A DNA stretch of 64,000 nt from Coriobacteriaceae bacterium (GTDB lineage Bacteria; Actinomycetota; Coriobacteriia; Coriobacteriales; Coriobacteriaceae): NCBI GenBank assembly GCA_902363875.1, contig CABJBO010000007.1, positions 32,718 through 96,717 of the forward strand. Reading direction: 5' to 3'. The translations under genes were made by a program, and so were the position numbers. The notes beneath the pieces were generated by a model, which did no database searches, had not been told where the DNA came from, and saw only the letters and a list, made by a program, of their open reading frames with translations. The first letter of the stretch is position 1. The number at the start of each line of letters is the position of its first letter. This document shows positions 40,690 through 49,306 of the stretch, in pieces.

Positions 40690-42492
40690 TTAGGCCTTCT
40701 TGCGACGATAGAGCACGAAGCCGCAGACACCGATGATGACGACGGCACCAACAGCCATGGCGGCCATGTTGTTGCCCTCGGACTTCTCCTCGGTTGCCTC
40801 TTCCTTAACCTCGGGCTCGGCAACGTCCTCATCGGAGAGGGCCTCGTCGGCGTAGGTGATGGACTCGACCAGGCAGTCGTTGTCGGCATCGTAGTCACTC
40901 GGGACGAACTTCTCGGAGAAGTCGCCCTTCTTGAGGTAATCGCGCATCTCCTCGAGCATGGCCTTGCACTTGACGTAGGTGTTCTTGGTCGCGGCTTTGC
41001 CAGCCTTGTTGGCCAGGGCGGTGCGGGCCTCGGTGCCCTCGGCAGCTTGCATGGCCTCGTCGACGGTCAGGTTCTGCTCGATGAGCTCCTTCTGCAGAGC
41101 GTCGAGATAGGCGCGGACGCCGGTGGCGCAGTTGTCGCGGTTCTCCTCGGCGAGCGTGTTGATGTCCATGAGGACGTAATTGATGGAGTTCTTGGGCTCC
41201 TCGTTGTTCACGACGTCTTCCTCTTCACAGTGATCGAAGGAGACATCCTGATCGCTGAAGTAGGGGCTGACCTCGGTGAGCAGTGCGGAGTAGAAGGGAA
41301 TAGCGACGGAGAACTCGGCGTTGGAGAGCATCTCCCACTGGATGGTCGCGATCTCGGGGTCCATGCCCTGACGGATCTGGAAGGTGTGGATCTCGGTGTT
41401 ACGGTTGGAGCCGATGGCATAGGCACCGTCGGTGTTGGCGTTGAGGCCGGCGACATTCTCGCCACGAGTAGCAAAGCTGCGGATCATCTCAAAGGTGTTC
41501 CAGTCGGACTTGCCGGGCTGGAAGAACAGCGGCTGCATCTCGTGGACCAGGGCGCCGGTCGTGGCACGAGCATCTTCGCGCTCGTCCTTAACGATCTCGT
41601 AGTCGGTGCCCTCGGCAAGCGGAGCCATGAAATAATCGCGGCCCTGGATATAGCGAGACCAAGAATGCATGGCCTTATCGCTAATTTCCTCACCGTAGGT
41701 CTGGGCAACGTCGAACTGGCCGTCCTCGAAGTACTTGGCAAAGCCCTTTTCTTCGGGCATGGTCTGAATGTCCTTGGAGTGGAGGCAGTTCTCGGTGTCG
41801 TCGAGGTTGACCTTGTAGTTAAGGTTGCCGATGTTGGGGTTGACCGAGGCGATGTCGTCGGTGAGCTTCATGGCAATCCACTGATGGCCAGAAAGTCCGG
41901 CGAACAGCCAGGTCTCGTTGTTGTCGGCGATGATGACCTGGTCGTTGGTGCAGATGCCCTGCTCGTCGACCAGGCTACCGAGGAGCTCGACGCCCTCGCG
42001 GGCCGTGGCACTCTCGCCCAGGATGACGCTGGCGTAATTGTACTCACCGATGCCGGTCTCCTCGGTAATGGGGTCGGCCTCCTCAGCCTTCTCGTTGTAG
42101 GAGGTGCTCAGCGTGGCAGAGCAGGAGACGCCCTTCTCGTTGATGCCAGCCTCGGAATAAGCGTCATAGCGATCTTCCCACTGAGAGGGGTTGTCGCGAA
42201 CGAAGGTGTAGCGGTAGGTCGCGCCCTTGGACTTGTACTCAAAGCCGGATTCGAGCGAGCTATACTCGCTGCCGTCCTTGTGCGCAGGCTCAATGCCAAA
42301 GTGCTTGATATAGCGCGGGCTAAAGTCCTCTGCGCGGCCGTAGTACGTGTTGCCGTCCGCCGTGAGTTTGCTGCCCATGTAGATCTGGGTGCAAGCGAGC
42401 GCCGAGGTCGGCATGGCCATAATGGCCGCAGCTCCGAATGCGAGGCCGCAGCCAAGCTTCTTGAGCGTGTTGACGGGATGAGTAAACCTCAT
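40690..42492 (-). CDS. Secreted C69-family dipeptidase, membrane anchored
   Basis: 600 aa. Signal peptide MRFTHPVNTLKKLGCGLAFG to SALA, then CTQIYMGSK: the Cys becomes the N-terminal nucleophile of peptidase family C69 (PepD). Family blocks: ADGNTYYGRAEDF, NEKGVSCSATLS, IADNNETWLFAGLSGHQW, HSWSRYIQGRDY and ATIQWEMLSNAEF. The last 30 residues are a membrane helix (MAAMAVGAVVIIGVCGFVLY) plus RRKKA, so it is held on the outer face. Cleaves dipeptides for amino-acid uptake. Start ATG 42492 behind GGGAGGG. Confidence 0.88.
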   Translation of the reverse strand: MRFTHPVNTLKKLGCGLAFGAAAIMAMPTSALACTQIYMGSKLTADGNTYYGRAEDFSPRYIKHFGIEPAHKDGSEYSSLESGFEYKSKGATYRYTFVRDNPSQWEDRYDAYSEAGINEKGVSCSATLSTSYNEKAEEADPITEETGIGEYNYASVILGESATAREGVELLGSLVDEQGICTNDQVIIADNNETWLFAGLSGHQWIAMKLTDDIASVNPNIGNLNYKVNLDDTENCLHSKDIQTMPEEKGFAKYFEDGQFDVAQTYGEEISDKAMHSWSRYIQGRDYFMAPLAEGTDYEIVKDEREDARATTGALVHEMQPLFFQPGKSDWNTFEMIRSFATRGENVAGLNANTDGAYAIGSNRNTEIHTFQIRQGMDPEIATIQWEMLSNAEFSVAIPFYSALLTEVSPYFSDQDVSFDHCEEEDVVNNEEPKNSINYVLMDINTLAEENRDNCATGVRAYLDALQKELIEQNLTVDEAMQAAEGTEARTALANKAGKAATKNTYVKCKAMLEEMRDYLKKGDFSEKFVPSDYDADNDCLVESITYADEALSDEDVAEPEVKEEATEEKSEGNNMAAMAVGAVVIIGVCGFVLYRRKKA

Positions 42493-42660
42493 AATCCCTC
42501 CCAACTGTTGAGACCCCGCAAAGCTATGTGGAATCTCAGCTAATAAATACATCTATTAGCCTATAGGAAGTCTAAAGAGTATTCATCTATTTCGATGAAA
42601 TACTCGATGAGCGTCCTAAAATATGCGATGAACGGATAAGAATACTCATTATGTAGCTTT

Positions 42661-42712
42661 ACTTAAATAAAGGCACCCTGCAATTACTCTACCTGAATAA
42701 AGCACCTTGCAC
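42661..42712. repeat. Two imperfect 22-bp direct repeats
   Basis: 42661-42683 (ACTTAAATAAAGGCACCCTG...) and 42691-42712 (ACCTGAATAAAGCACCTTG...) match at about 17 of 22 positions, 30 bp apart. They lie in the 300-bp gap before the C69 gene and could be regulator half-sites. The rest of the gap holds CGATGAA-type repeats (42575-42640) and no gene. Confidence 0.4.
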
Positions 42713-42724
42713 GGGGCGCAAAGA

Positions 42725-42764
42725 AAAATCCCCCGCTGTTTGGCAAATGCATAAACAACGGGGG
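42725..42764 (-). terminator. Terminator after the 30-aa membrane peptide
   Basis: CCCCCGTTGTTT pairs with AAACAGCGGGGG (one mismatch) and is followed by ATTTTTC on the minus strand. Confidence 0.8.
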
Positions 42765-42800
42765 AGACGATGATTGGATGAATATCATACCAATGTGGAA

Positions 42801-42893
42801 TTACTTCTTCCGGCGGTGGATAACGTTAATCGCATAGCCGATGAGCATGGCCAAAACGATGACGATAAAGCCGAGCAGGGGATTGTCGTTCAT
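42801..42893 (-). CDS. 30-aa single-pass membrane peptide
   Basis: ATG 42893 lies 5 bases behind a strong AGGAGG and opens a 30-codon frame: a short polar start (MNDNPLLG), a hydrophobic helix FIVIVLAMLIGYAINVI and a basic end HRRKK, then TAA and a terminator. It begins 9 bp after the stop of the lipid kinase gene, so it is the last gene of that transcript. The positive-inside end suggests an outside N-terminus. No family recognised. Confidence 0.7.
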   Translation of the reverse strand: MNDNPLLGFIVIVLAMLIGYAINVIHRRKK

Positions 42894-42902
42894 GGGGTCC
42901 TC

Positions 42903-43820
42903 CTATTTTCCGAGTGGGGAGAATTCGTCGACGATGAGGTCGAGGCATTGCGGAAGTGCGCGGGCTCCAAAGACGCCCGAGTTGCTGGAGATGATTTCGC
43001 CATCGAACTGCATGCCCAGCGACGGGGTGCAGGTGATCTTGGCTTCTTTGGTCTGGATGATCTTAAACTGCGGACGGCCGAGCACCTTGCCGGCGGGGTC
43101 GAGCGCGGCGGTGATCACGGTCGGGAGGAGCTGCACGGTTTTTACGGGCTCGATGACTGCGATATCGACCATGCCGTCGTTCATGCGACAGTCGGGGAAC
43201 AGGTTGATGTCGTTTTGGATGACCGAGGTGTTGCCGGCCATGCAGCAGATGCCATCGAGCTCCTCGACAATGCCGTCATGCTCAATTGTAAAGTGCGCCA
43301 CCGTGGGGTTGGGCGTGGCGAGCGCGGATAGGAAGTAGGCGATCTCGCCGATGTCGTTTTTGGTGGGGGCGGCCTTCATCATGATCTCGGCGTCGTAGCC
43401 AGAGCCGGCGATGATGATGAAGCCGTGGCGCTTTTCGTTGCCGTTCTCGTCGAGCCAAAAGAGCTCACCCATATCCGCCTTGACGGTGCGGCCGACGCGG
43501 CAGGCCTTGGCGAGCGCCGCGGCCTCGGGGGCATTGCCGATGTTGTTGAAGAACAGGCAGGCCGTGCCGGAGGGGAAGACGAGCGTGGGGACGCCGCATC
43601 CGCGCATCTGGTCGAGCACGTTGGAGACGGTGCCGTCGCCGCCCGAAATCACCACGCGATCAAACTCGCGCACGTCTGCCACGGCGTCCTCGGGTTCCAT
43701 GCCATCGCCGATAAAACGCATCACGACCTCGTCGCCGCCCTGCGCGAGGGCGTGCGTGAACGCGTAGATTTCATCTGAGCTGGGGCCCGATGCCGGGTTG
43801 TGGATGATAAGGCAGCGCAT
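42903..43820 (-). CDS. Diacylglycerol/lipid kinase family protein (YegS/BmrU type)
   Basis: 305 aa. N-terminal RCLIIHNPASG, then the nucleotide motif VVISGGDGTVSNVL (GGDGT), TLVFPSGTACLFFNNIG, and a C-terminal beta sandwich with MQFDGEIIS. Members phosphorylate diacylglycerol or other lipids at the membrane inner face using ATP. Start ATG 43820. Co-transcribed with the 30-aa membrane peptide, which might help it reach the membrane (inference). Confidence 0.85.
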   Translation of the reverse strand: MRCLIIHNPASGPSSDEIYAFTHALAQGGDEVVMRFIGDGMEPEDAVADVREFDRVVISGGDGTVSNVLDQMRGCGVPTLVFPSGTACLFFNNIGNAPEAAALAKACRVGRTVKADMGELFWLDENGNEKRHGFIIIAGSGYDAEIMMKAAPTKNDIGEIAYFLSALATPNPTVAHFTIEHDGIVEELDGICCMAGNTSVIQNDINLFPDCRMNDGMVDIAVIEPVKTVQLLPTVITAALDPAGKVLGRPQFKIIQTKEAKITCTPSLGMQFDGEIISSNSGVFGARALPQCLDLIVDEFSPLGK

Positions 43821-43918
43821 ACTTACGTTCCCGTTCTGTGACTAACCGAGTATAGTTGTAGGGCAATGCCGATATCCTACCCGTGTTTTTCGGGCCTAAC
43901 CTTATTCGATGGGTTGAT

Positions 43919-45052
43919 ATGTACATTTCCACACATCAGGCTCTGCTCGACTTTTGTCAGCGCGCCCGCGAGTTCGACGCGATTGCCGTCGATACCGAGT
44001 TTTTGCGCGAGCGCACGTTCCACCCGCGCCTGTGCTTGGTTCAGATTGCCACCCCTGCCGAGAGCGTCGCGGTCGATCCTCTGGTGATCGACGACCTATC
44101 GCCGCTGGCCGAGCTTATGGGCGATGAGAGCGTGACCAAGGTATTTCACGCCTGCTCGCAGGATATGGAGGTTATGCTTCATACCGTGGGCGTGCTGCCG
44201 CGTCCCATTTTTGACACGCAGGTGGCCGCCGCCTTTTTGGGCGAGCGCCAGCAGATTTCCTACGGCGCGCTCGTGCAGACGTTTTGCGGTGTCTCATTGC
44301 CCAAGACCGAGTCACTGACCGATTGGTCGCGCCGCCCGCTGACCGACAAACAGATCGAGTACGCGATCGATGACGTCAAGTACCTGATTGTTGCCTATAC
44401 CGAGATGATGAGTCGCCTGCGCGAGCTGGGCCGGGTGGACTGGGTGCTCGACGAGTTGCGTCCGCTGGCCGACGGGTCGCATTATCGCGCCGATCGTCAC
44501 GAGGCATTCCGCAAGGTCAAGCGCATCAACTCGTGCAGCCGCCATCAGCTGGGCATTGCGCGCGAGCTCGCCGCCTGGCGCGAGGACCGCGCCGAGCGCC
44601 GCAACATCCCGCGCAAGTGGGTCATGTCCGACGATACGCTGCTGGCGCTCGTCAAGCGCAATCCCGTGCGCGTCGAGGAGTTCCGCAGCATCCGCGGCAC
44701 CGATCAGCTGGGGGAGCGCGACGTGGACGGCGCGCTCATGGCCATCAAACGCGGCGCGAGCTGCCCGCACGACCGCCTGCCGCTCATGGTGCGCGGGCAT
44801 CGCCAGATTTCGCCGGAGTTGGAGAGCGTGACCGACCTTATGTATGCGCTTATTCGCTTGGTTGCCGAGCGCTCGGGCGTAGCGACCTCGGTCATTGCCT
44901 CGCGCGATGACCTGGCCGACTATATTGAGCATCCCGAGCAGAGTCCCCTGCGCGAAGGCTGGCGCTTTGAGCTTGTGGGCTCGCGCCTGGACGATCTGCT
45001 CTCGGGCAATATGGGGTTGACGGTCAAAGATGGCAAAATTGAATTGCTATAG
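43919..45052 (+). CDS. rnd: Ribonuclease D
   Basis: 3'-5' exonuclease for tRNA and structured RNA ends. 377 aa. DEDDy motifs: AVDTEFLRERT, FHACSQDMEVML, DTQVAAAFLG and the last YAIDDVKYLIVAY. An HRDC-type region follows (REDRAERRNIPRKWVMSDDTLLALV). Start ATG 43919; an upstream in-frame ATG at 43883 lacks a ribosome site. Family A copy 2 begins 7 bp after its stop. Confidence 0.9.
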   Translation: MYISTHQALLDFCQRAREFDAIAVDTEFLRERTFHPRLCLVQIATPAESVAVDPLVIDDLSPLAELMGDESVTKVFHACSQDMEVMLHTVGVLPRPIFDTQVAAAFLGERQQISYGALVQTFCGVSLPKTESLTDWSRRPLTDKQIEYAIDDVKYLIVAYTEMMSRLRELGRVDWVLDELRPLADGSHYRADRHEAFRKVKRINSCSRHQLGIARELAAWREDRAERRNIPRKWVMSDDTLLALVKRNPVRVEEFRSIRGTDQLGERDVDGALMAIKRGASCPHDRLPLMVRGHRQISPELESVTDLMYALIRLVAERSGVATSVIASRDDLADYIEHPEQSPLREGWRFELVGSRLDDLLSGNMGLTVKDGKIELL

Positions 45053-45059
45053 CTATAAA

Positions 45060-45206
45060 GTTACGCGGTTTTACCAAACCGCGTAACAGCTCGACGCTGC
45101 AAACGGCCGAGAGCGGCAATCTGACGTTCAATCGTCGCTCGCGTACCAAAGTACGCGTCGCTTCTCTTTCACGTCACCTTGCTCGCTCTCGGCCGTTTTC
45201 GCTGAC
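45060..45206 (+). repeat. Structured 3'-UTR element, family A, copy 2 (after rnd)
   Basis: Palindrome GTTACGCGGTTT...AAACCGCGTAAC at 45060-45087, then outer stem AAACGGCCGAGAGC with GCTCTCGGCCGTTT, inner stem TGACGT with ACGTCA, and apical stem CGCGTAC-CAAA-GTACGCG. Against copy 1 (21097) the outer stem changes GACCCAG to GGCCGAG with matching changes opposite, and the apical stem is replaced entirely, while the internal-loop words GTTCAATCGTCG and CTCTTTCACGTCACCTTGCTCGCTC stay. Confidence 0.8.
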
Positions 45207-45290
45207 AATGCCTAAACATCGATGCTGACTTGCCTGCTGGGCGAGTGGGTAGAATGCCTCCAACGTGTAACTCGATTCGGAGGAATTCGC

Positions 45291-45995
45291 ATGCCTTATT
45301 ACTATGGATACGGCTTTGGTATCGACCCGCTGTACCTGCTGGTTGTTCTTGTCTGCACGGTGCTTGGCCTTGCCGCGCAGAGCTATATCAATTCGACGTA
45401 CAAGACGTGGTCCAAGGTTCGCTCGGACGGCGACACGGGCGCCAGGGTCGCTCGCCGCATGCTCGACGCGAACGGCTGCAGTGCCGTGGGTATCAAGGGC
45501 GTCGCCGGTGAGCTCACTGACCATTACAACCCGCAGGACAACAACCTGTATCTGTCGGATTCCAACCGTTCGGGCGGTTCGGTCGCAAGCGTTGCTGTCG
45601 CTTGTCACGAGGCAGGCCATGCCGCGCAGCGTCAAAGCGGCTATGCCATGATGAAGGTACGTACCGCCCTCGTGCCGGTCGTCAACTTTACCCAGAACAC
45701 CTGGACCATCGTGCTGCTCATGGGCTTGTTCATGAACATCGCGGGACTCACGACCCTCGCGCTGATCTTCTTCTCGTTTAGCGTGCTGTTCCAGCTCGTT
45801 ACGCTGCCGGTCGAGATTGACGCCAGCCGCCGCGCCGTGGCGTATATCGAGCAGTCGGGCATGAGCTCCAAACAGGTCAACGGTGCCAAGAAGGTGCTGA
45901 CGGCCGCCGCGCTTACCTATGTGGCTGCGGCGCTCACCTCGATTATTCAGCTGCTCTATCTTATGGCTCGCTACAACAGAAACTCCAACCGATAA
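45291..45995 (+). CDS. Membrane zinc metallopeptidase (YugP/DUF1751-like family)
   Basis: 234 aa. An N-terminal helix (LYLLVVLVCTVLGLAAQ), a cytoplasmic-type domain with the zinc motif VACHEAGHAAQ (HExxH), NNLYLSDSNRSGGSV before it, and three further helices. The Gly-Tyr-rich start MPYYYGYGFGIDP and the ordering match the YugP-like Zn peptidase family. Substrate unknown. Start ATG 45291 behind GGAGG. Confidence 0.85.
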   Translation: MPYYYGYGFGIDPLYLLVVLVCTVLGLAAQSYINSTYKTWSKVRSDGDTGARVARRMLDANGCSAVGIKGVAGELTDHYNPQDNNLYLSDSNRSGGSVASVAVACHEAGHAAQRQSGYAMMKVRTALVPVVNFTQNTWTIVLLMGLFMNIAGLTTLALIFFSFSVLFQLVTLPVEIDASRRAVAYIEQSGMSSKQVNGAKKVLTAAALTYVAAALTSIIQLLYLMARYNRNSNR

Positions 45996-46011
45996 CAAAT
46001 TGGGTCGTTGG

Positions 46012-46042
46012 GCGCCGCGGGGATTTGTGTCCCCGCGGCGCT
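46012..46042 (+). terminator. GC-rich hairpin after the zinc peptidase gene
   Basis: GCGCCGCGGGG and CCCCGCGGCGC pair perfectly around 8 bases; no T run. Confidence 0.55.
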
Positions 46043-46110
46043 GTACTATGTGTTGGACTTGAATTTGCGCGGGGCCGGAGCCCTTGTGCACGATGACGAA
46101 AGGGGGCTGC

Positions 46111-47562
46111 GTGGCAGGCTGGAATCTAACCGGCAATGCCGTTTCCGCCGAGTTCGACGGTTCGGACGAGCAAGAGCGTAAAGAGCTCAGCGTGAGCCAG
46201 GCGGTAGAGATCGCCGCCGGTGCGCTCGATGCTATTCCGCAACTGACCGTCCTGGGCGAGGTCACGGGTTTCCGTGGTCCCAATGCCCGAAGCGGCCACT
46301 GCTACTTCCAGATTAAAGACGACTCGGCCGCCGTCGACTGTATCATCTGGAAGGGCGCCTATCTCAAGCGTACCTTCGATCTGCGTGACGGCATGCAGGT
46401 GAGCTTTAAGGGCAGCTTCAATCTCTATAAGGCCACGGGCCGCATGAGCTTTGTCGCTCGCTCGTTTTCGCTGGCGGGGGAGGGTCTGCTGCGTCAACAA
46501 GTGGCGCAACTGGCCGAAAAGCTACGCCGAGAGGGCCTGATGGACGAAGCGCGCAAGCGCCGCATCCCGGTGTTTTGCTCGCGCGTGGCGGTCGTCACCT
46601 CGCTTTCGGGTGCCGTAATCGACGACGTCAAGCGTACATTGCGTCGTCGCAACCCGCTCGTCGAGCTCGTTTGCGTGGGCGCCAAGGTTCAAGGCGAGGG
46701 TGCGCCGGCCGAGCTCATTGAGGGCTTGCGCCGCGCCGCTTCCATTACGCCGGCGCCCGACTGTATTTTGCTGGTGCGCGGCGGCGGTTCCTTTGAGGAC
46801 CTCATGACCTTTAATGACGAGGAGCTTGCCCGCGCGGTGGCAGCCTGTCCCGTGCCCGTGGTGACGGGTATTGGGCATGAGCCCGATACCTCGATCTGCG
46901 ATATGGTGAGCGACCGTCGCGCCTCCACGCCCACGGCAGCGGCAGAATCGGTGGCGCCGGCTATGACGGAGTTGGCAGACGTGCTCGAGACGCGCCATCA
47001 GCGTCTGGGCGCCGCGATGGCTTCGATGATAGGGTCGGATCAGGTCGATCTGGAAATGCTCGATCAGCGCGGTCGCCGTGCCTGGGATACCTATACGGCT
47101 CGCTTGGGCGATGCGCTCGATGCGGCTGCGTGTCGCCCGTGCCTCAACGACCCCACATTTATGGTCGAGCGTCGCGAATCGGAGCTTGCCCTGACGGCCG
47201 ATCGTCTGTCTGGCGCCATAACGCGTTCGGTCGGGTCCTTTCGTTCCAACTTCGAGCGTCTGCCCGAGCGCTTGATCGCAAGCACCTCAGGGCTTGATGG
47301 CAAGCGCCATGCTCTCATGCTCGCAAGCTCCCGTCTAGAGCATCAGGGGCGCACGATGCTCAGCAAGCCAGCGTCCGACCTGGGCCGTGCGGCGGCTTCG
47401 CTCGATGCCCTGTCGCCGCTTAAGGTACTTGCCCGCGGTTACTCCATCGCGTACGGCGATGATGGGGTTGCTACGAGCGCCAAGACCTTTAAGCCCGGCG
47501 ACGCCATCCGCGTGCGCATGGCAGACGGCAACGTGTCGGCAACCGTCAACGCGGTCGAGTAG
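46111..47562 (+). CDS. xseA: Exodeoxyribonuclease VII large subunit
   Basis: 483 aa. N-terminal OB-fold (LTVLGEVTGFRGPNARSGHC) then the catalytic block VAVVTSLSGAVIDDVKRTLR, DCILLVRGGGSFEDLMTFND and VVTGIGHEPDTSICDMVSD, a long helical region and the C-terminal motif ALSPLKVLARGYSI. Degrades single-stranded DNA with XseB. Start GTG 46111 is chosen because AAAGGGGG lies just before it; ATG 46093 is possible. Confidence 0.93.
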   Translation: MAGWNLTGNAVSAEFDGSDEQERKELSVSQAVEIAAGALDAIPQLTVLGEVTGFRGPNARSGHCYFQIKDDSAAVDCIIWKGAYLKRTFDLRDGMQVSFKGSFNLYKATGRMSFVARSFSLAGEGLLRQQVAQLAEKLRREGLMDEARKRRIPVFCSRVAVVTSLSGAVIDDVKRTLRRRNPLVELVCVGAKVQGEGAPAELIEGLRRAASITPAPDCILLVRGGGSFEDLMTFNDEELARAVAACPVPVVTGIGHEPDTSICDMVSDRRASTPTAAAESVAPAMTELADVLETRHQRLGAAMASMIGSDQVDLEMLDQRGRRAWDTYTARLGDALDAAACRPCLNDPTFMVERRESELALTADRLSGAITRSVGSFRSNFERLPERLIASTSGLDGKRHALMLASSRLEHQGRTMLSKPASDLGRAAASLDALSPLKVLARGYSIAYGDDGVATSAKTFKPGDAIRVRMADGNVSATVNAVE

Positions 47563-47604
47563 ACCGCGTTTCACAGTGATAGACCCTTAGGAAAGGAAAC
47601 AGTT

Positions 47605-47871
47605 ATGGCAGAGAAGACCCCGGTCGAGCAGCTTACGTACAAGCAGGCCTCACAGGAGCTGGAGCTCATCATCCGCAGCCTGGAGTCGGGCGATATGGAG
47701 CTTGAGGAGTCGCTTGAGAGCTACACCCGCGGCGTCGAGCTCCTCAAGAGCCTGCGCACCCGCTTGTCCGATGCCGAGCAGAAGGTCTCGGTGCTCCTTA
47801 AGGACGTCGACGGCAACGACGTACTCGCCGACGGCGAGGCCGCCAACACCGACGACAACCTTTCGTTCTAA
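47605..47871 (+). CDS. xseB: Exodeoxyribonuclease VII small subunit
   Basis: 88 aa. LTYKQASQELELIIRSLESG followed by DMELEESLESYTRGVELLKS is the XseB signature; helical, binds the long helices of XseA. Start ATG 47605 behind AGGAAAGG, 42 bp after xseA. Confidence 0.93.
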   Translation: MAEKTPVEQLTYKQASQELELIIRSLESGDMELEESLESYTRGVELLKSLRTRLSDAEQKVSVLLKDVDGNDVLADGEAANTDDNLSF

Positions 47872-47919
47872 CCATTCCGACCAAATATAATTACCTTGGT
47901 CTGTGAGAAAGGAACAACC

Positions 47920-48255
47920 ATGTGTGATTGCATCTTCTGCAAAATTGCCAACCACGATATCCCCTCGACCGTCGTCTACGAGGACGACCAGGTCATCGCG
48001 TTCGACGACCTTAACCCCCAGGCGCCGGTCCACACGCTCGTGATCCCCAAGAAGCACTACAGCGACATCGCCGACAACGTGCCCGCCGAGACCATGGGCG
48101 CCATGGCCCACGCCGTCCAGGAGGTCGCCAAGGCCAAGGGTCTGGAGGACGGTTTCCGCGTCATTTCCAACAAGGGTGTCAACGCCGGCCAGACCGTCAT
48201 GCACTTCCACATGCATGTCCTCGGCGGCAAGAACCTGGGCGAGAACCTCATCTGA
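47920..48255 (+). CDS. HIT-family nucleotide hydrolase
   Basis: 111 aa, HinT-like. CDCIFCKIANHDIPS (zinc-type Cys pair), FDDLNPQAPVHTLVIPKKH and the histidine triad TVMHFHMHVLGG near residues 94-105. Members cleave AMP-lysine or adenosine 5'-phosphoramidates. Start ATG 47920 behind AAAGGA. 48 bp after xseB, probably same transcript. Confidence 0.92.
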   Translation: MCDCIFCKIANHDIPSTVVYEDDQVIAFDDLNPQAPVHTLVIPKKHYSDIADNVPAETMGAMAHAVQEVAKAKGLEDGFRVISNKGVNAGQTVMHFHMHVLGGKNLGENLI

Positions 48256-48296
48256 GGACACGTAGCCCGTCGACTTGGCTGCCTTTGGAGTAATCT

Positions 48297-49187
48297 ATGC
48301 AGCTTTCTCAACTCGAATACCTTCAAGCGGTAGCGAACTATGGCGGCGTGCGCAAAGCAGCTCGCGCCGTTCATGTGAGTCCGCAGGCCGTTTCGTCGGC
48401 AATCAAAAAGTTGGAATCTGAGTATCAGATTGTTTTGCTCGACCGATCGGCGGGGGAGGCTGTTTTGTCTCCGGCGGGCAGAGAATTTGCGCGTCGTGCA
48501 CGCGTGATCCTGGCACAAGTCGACGATCTTAAAAAGTACGCCCAATCGAGGGACGACGGCGTCTCGCCCGACGGCCACTTCCGTCTTTACGCCCCCTGCC
48601 TTCAAGGGCGGGGGCGTCTCTTTTCCGAAAACTGGTACGACTCGTTTGAAAGCTCGCACCCTCAGATTCACCTTGATGTGTGGCATCAGCCAACGGCTAC
48701 ATGCTTTGAATCACTTGTGCTTGGCATTTCGGATGCGGCCATCTCATTTGAGGAACCAAGGAACAGTGTCCTTTCTTCGAAATACTTGGGTGAAAAGGAG
48801 CTCAAGGTTCTTTCGTGCCCAGCGGGTCATCAATCTGTGGGCGCTATGACCGTTCGTGAGTTACTGGGCGGCAGGTTAGCTGTTCCCATTAATTTGTCGC
48901 CCTGTCTCAATGCAATCAATCAATGCCCCGAAGCTCAGCTGGTTAATTTCCGCTTCCGCGACGTCGAATACGGAAACAGAGCGCAGGCTGAGTTTCTTCA
49001 AGCCGGGGGATTGATATTGGGTTTTTCTGGCTCTTCTCTCGCATCAGATGGATCGGAAGTGAGCGAGTGCTCCATTGAAGCCTCGCATGACGTAGTCTTG
49101 CCCATCTACTTCTGCTATCGGCAAAACTCCTGGACCGATCGACACCAGACGGTTTTTCTGCACCTATTGCGTCATCTTGCTTCGTGA
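48297..49187 (+). CDS. LysR-family transcriptional regulator
   Basis: 296 aa. N-terminal wHTH MQLSQLEYLQAVANYGGVRK, then SPQAVSSAIKKLE, followed by the periplasmic-binding-like effector domain with a PAGHQSV block near 178. Start ATG 48297 behind GGAG. The MFS gene 120 bp downstream on the same strand may be its target. AT content is a little higher than the flanks. Effector unknown. Confidence 0.85.
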   Translation: MQLSQLEYLQAVANYGGVRKAARAVHVSPQAVSSAIKKLESEYQIVLLDRSAGEAVLSPAGREFARRARVILAQVDDLKKYAQSRDDGVSPDGHFRLYAPCLQGRGRLFSENWYDSFESSHPQIHLDVWHQPTATCFESLVLGISDAAISFEEPRNSVLSSKYLGEKELKVLSCPAGHQSVGAMTVRELLGGRLAVPINLSPCLNAINQCPEAQLVNFRFRDVEYGNRAQAEFLQAGGLILGFSGSSLASDGSEVSECSIEASHDVVLPIYFCYRQNSWTDRHQTVFLHLLRHLAS

Positions 49188-49306
49188 GATTAATTGGCTT
49201 CGAGACGTCAAGTGATTATTGACGCCTTGCAACACATAGCTGACAGCTTTGCCCTCATGCTTTTCCAAGATTCCGATTTAGATTGCTGACTCTTGGAGGG
49301 CGGAGC

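Noticed and set aside
40681-42543. 620-aa open frame opposite the C69 dipeptidase
   Set aside because: Same reason; sense strand has signal peptide, catalytic Cys and membrane anchor.
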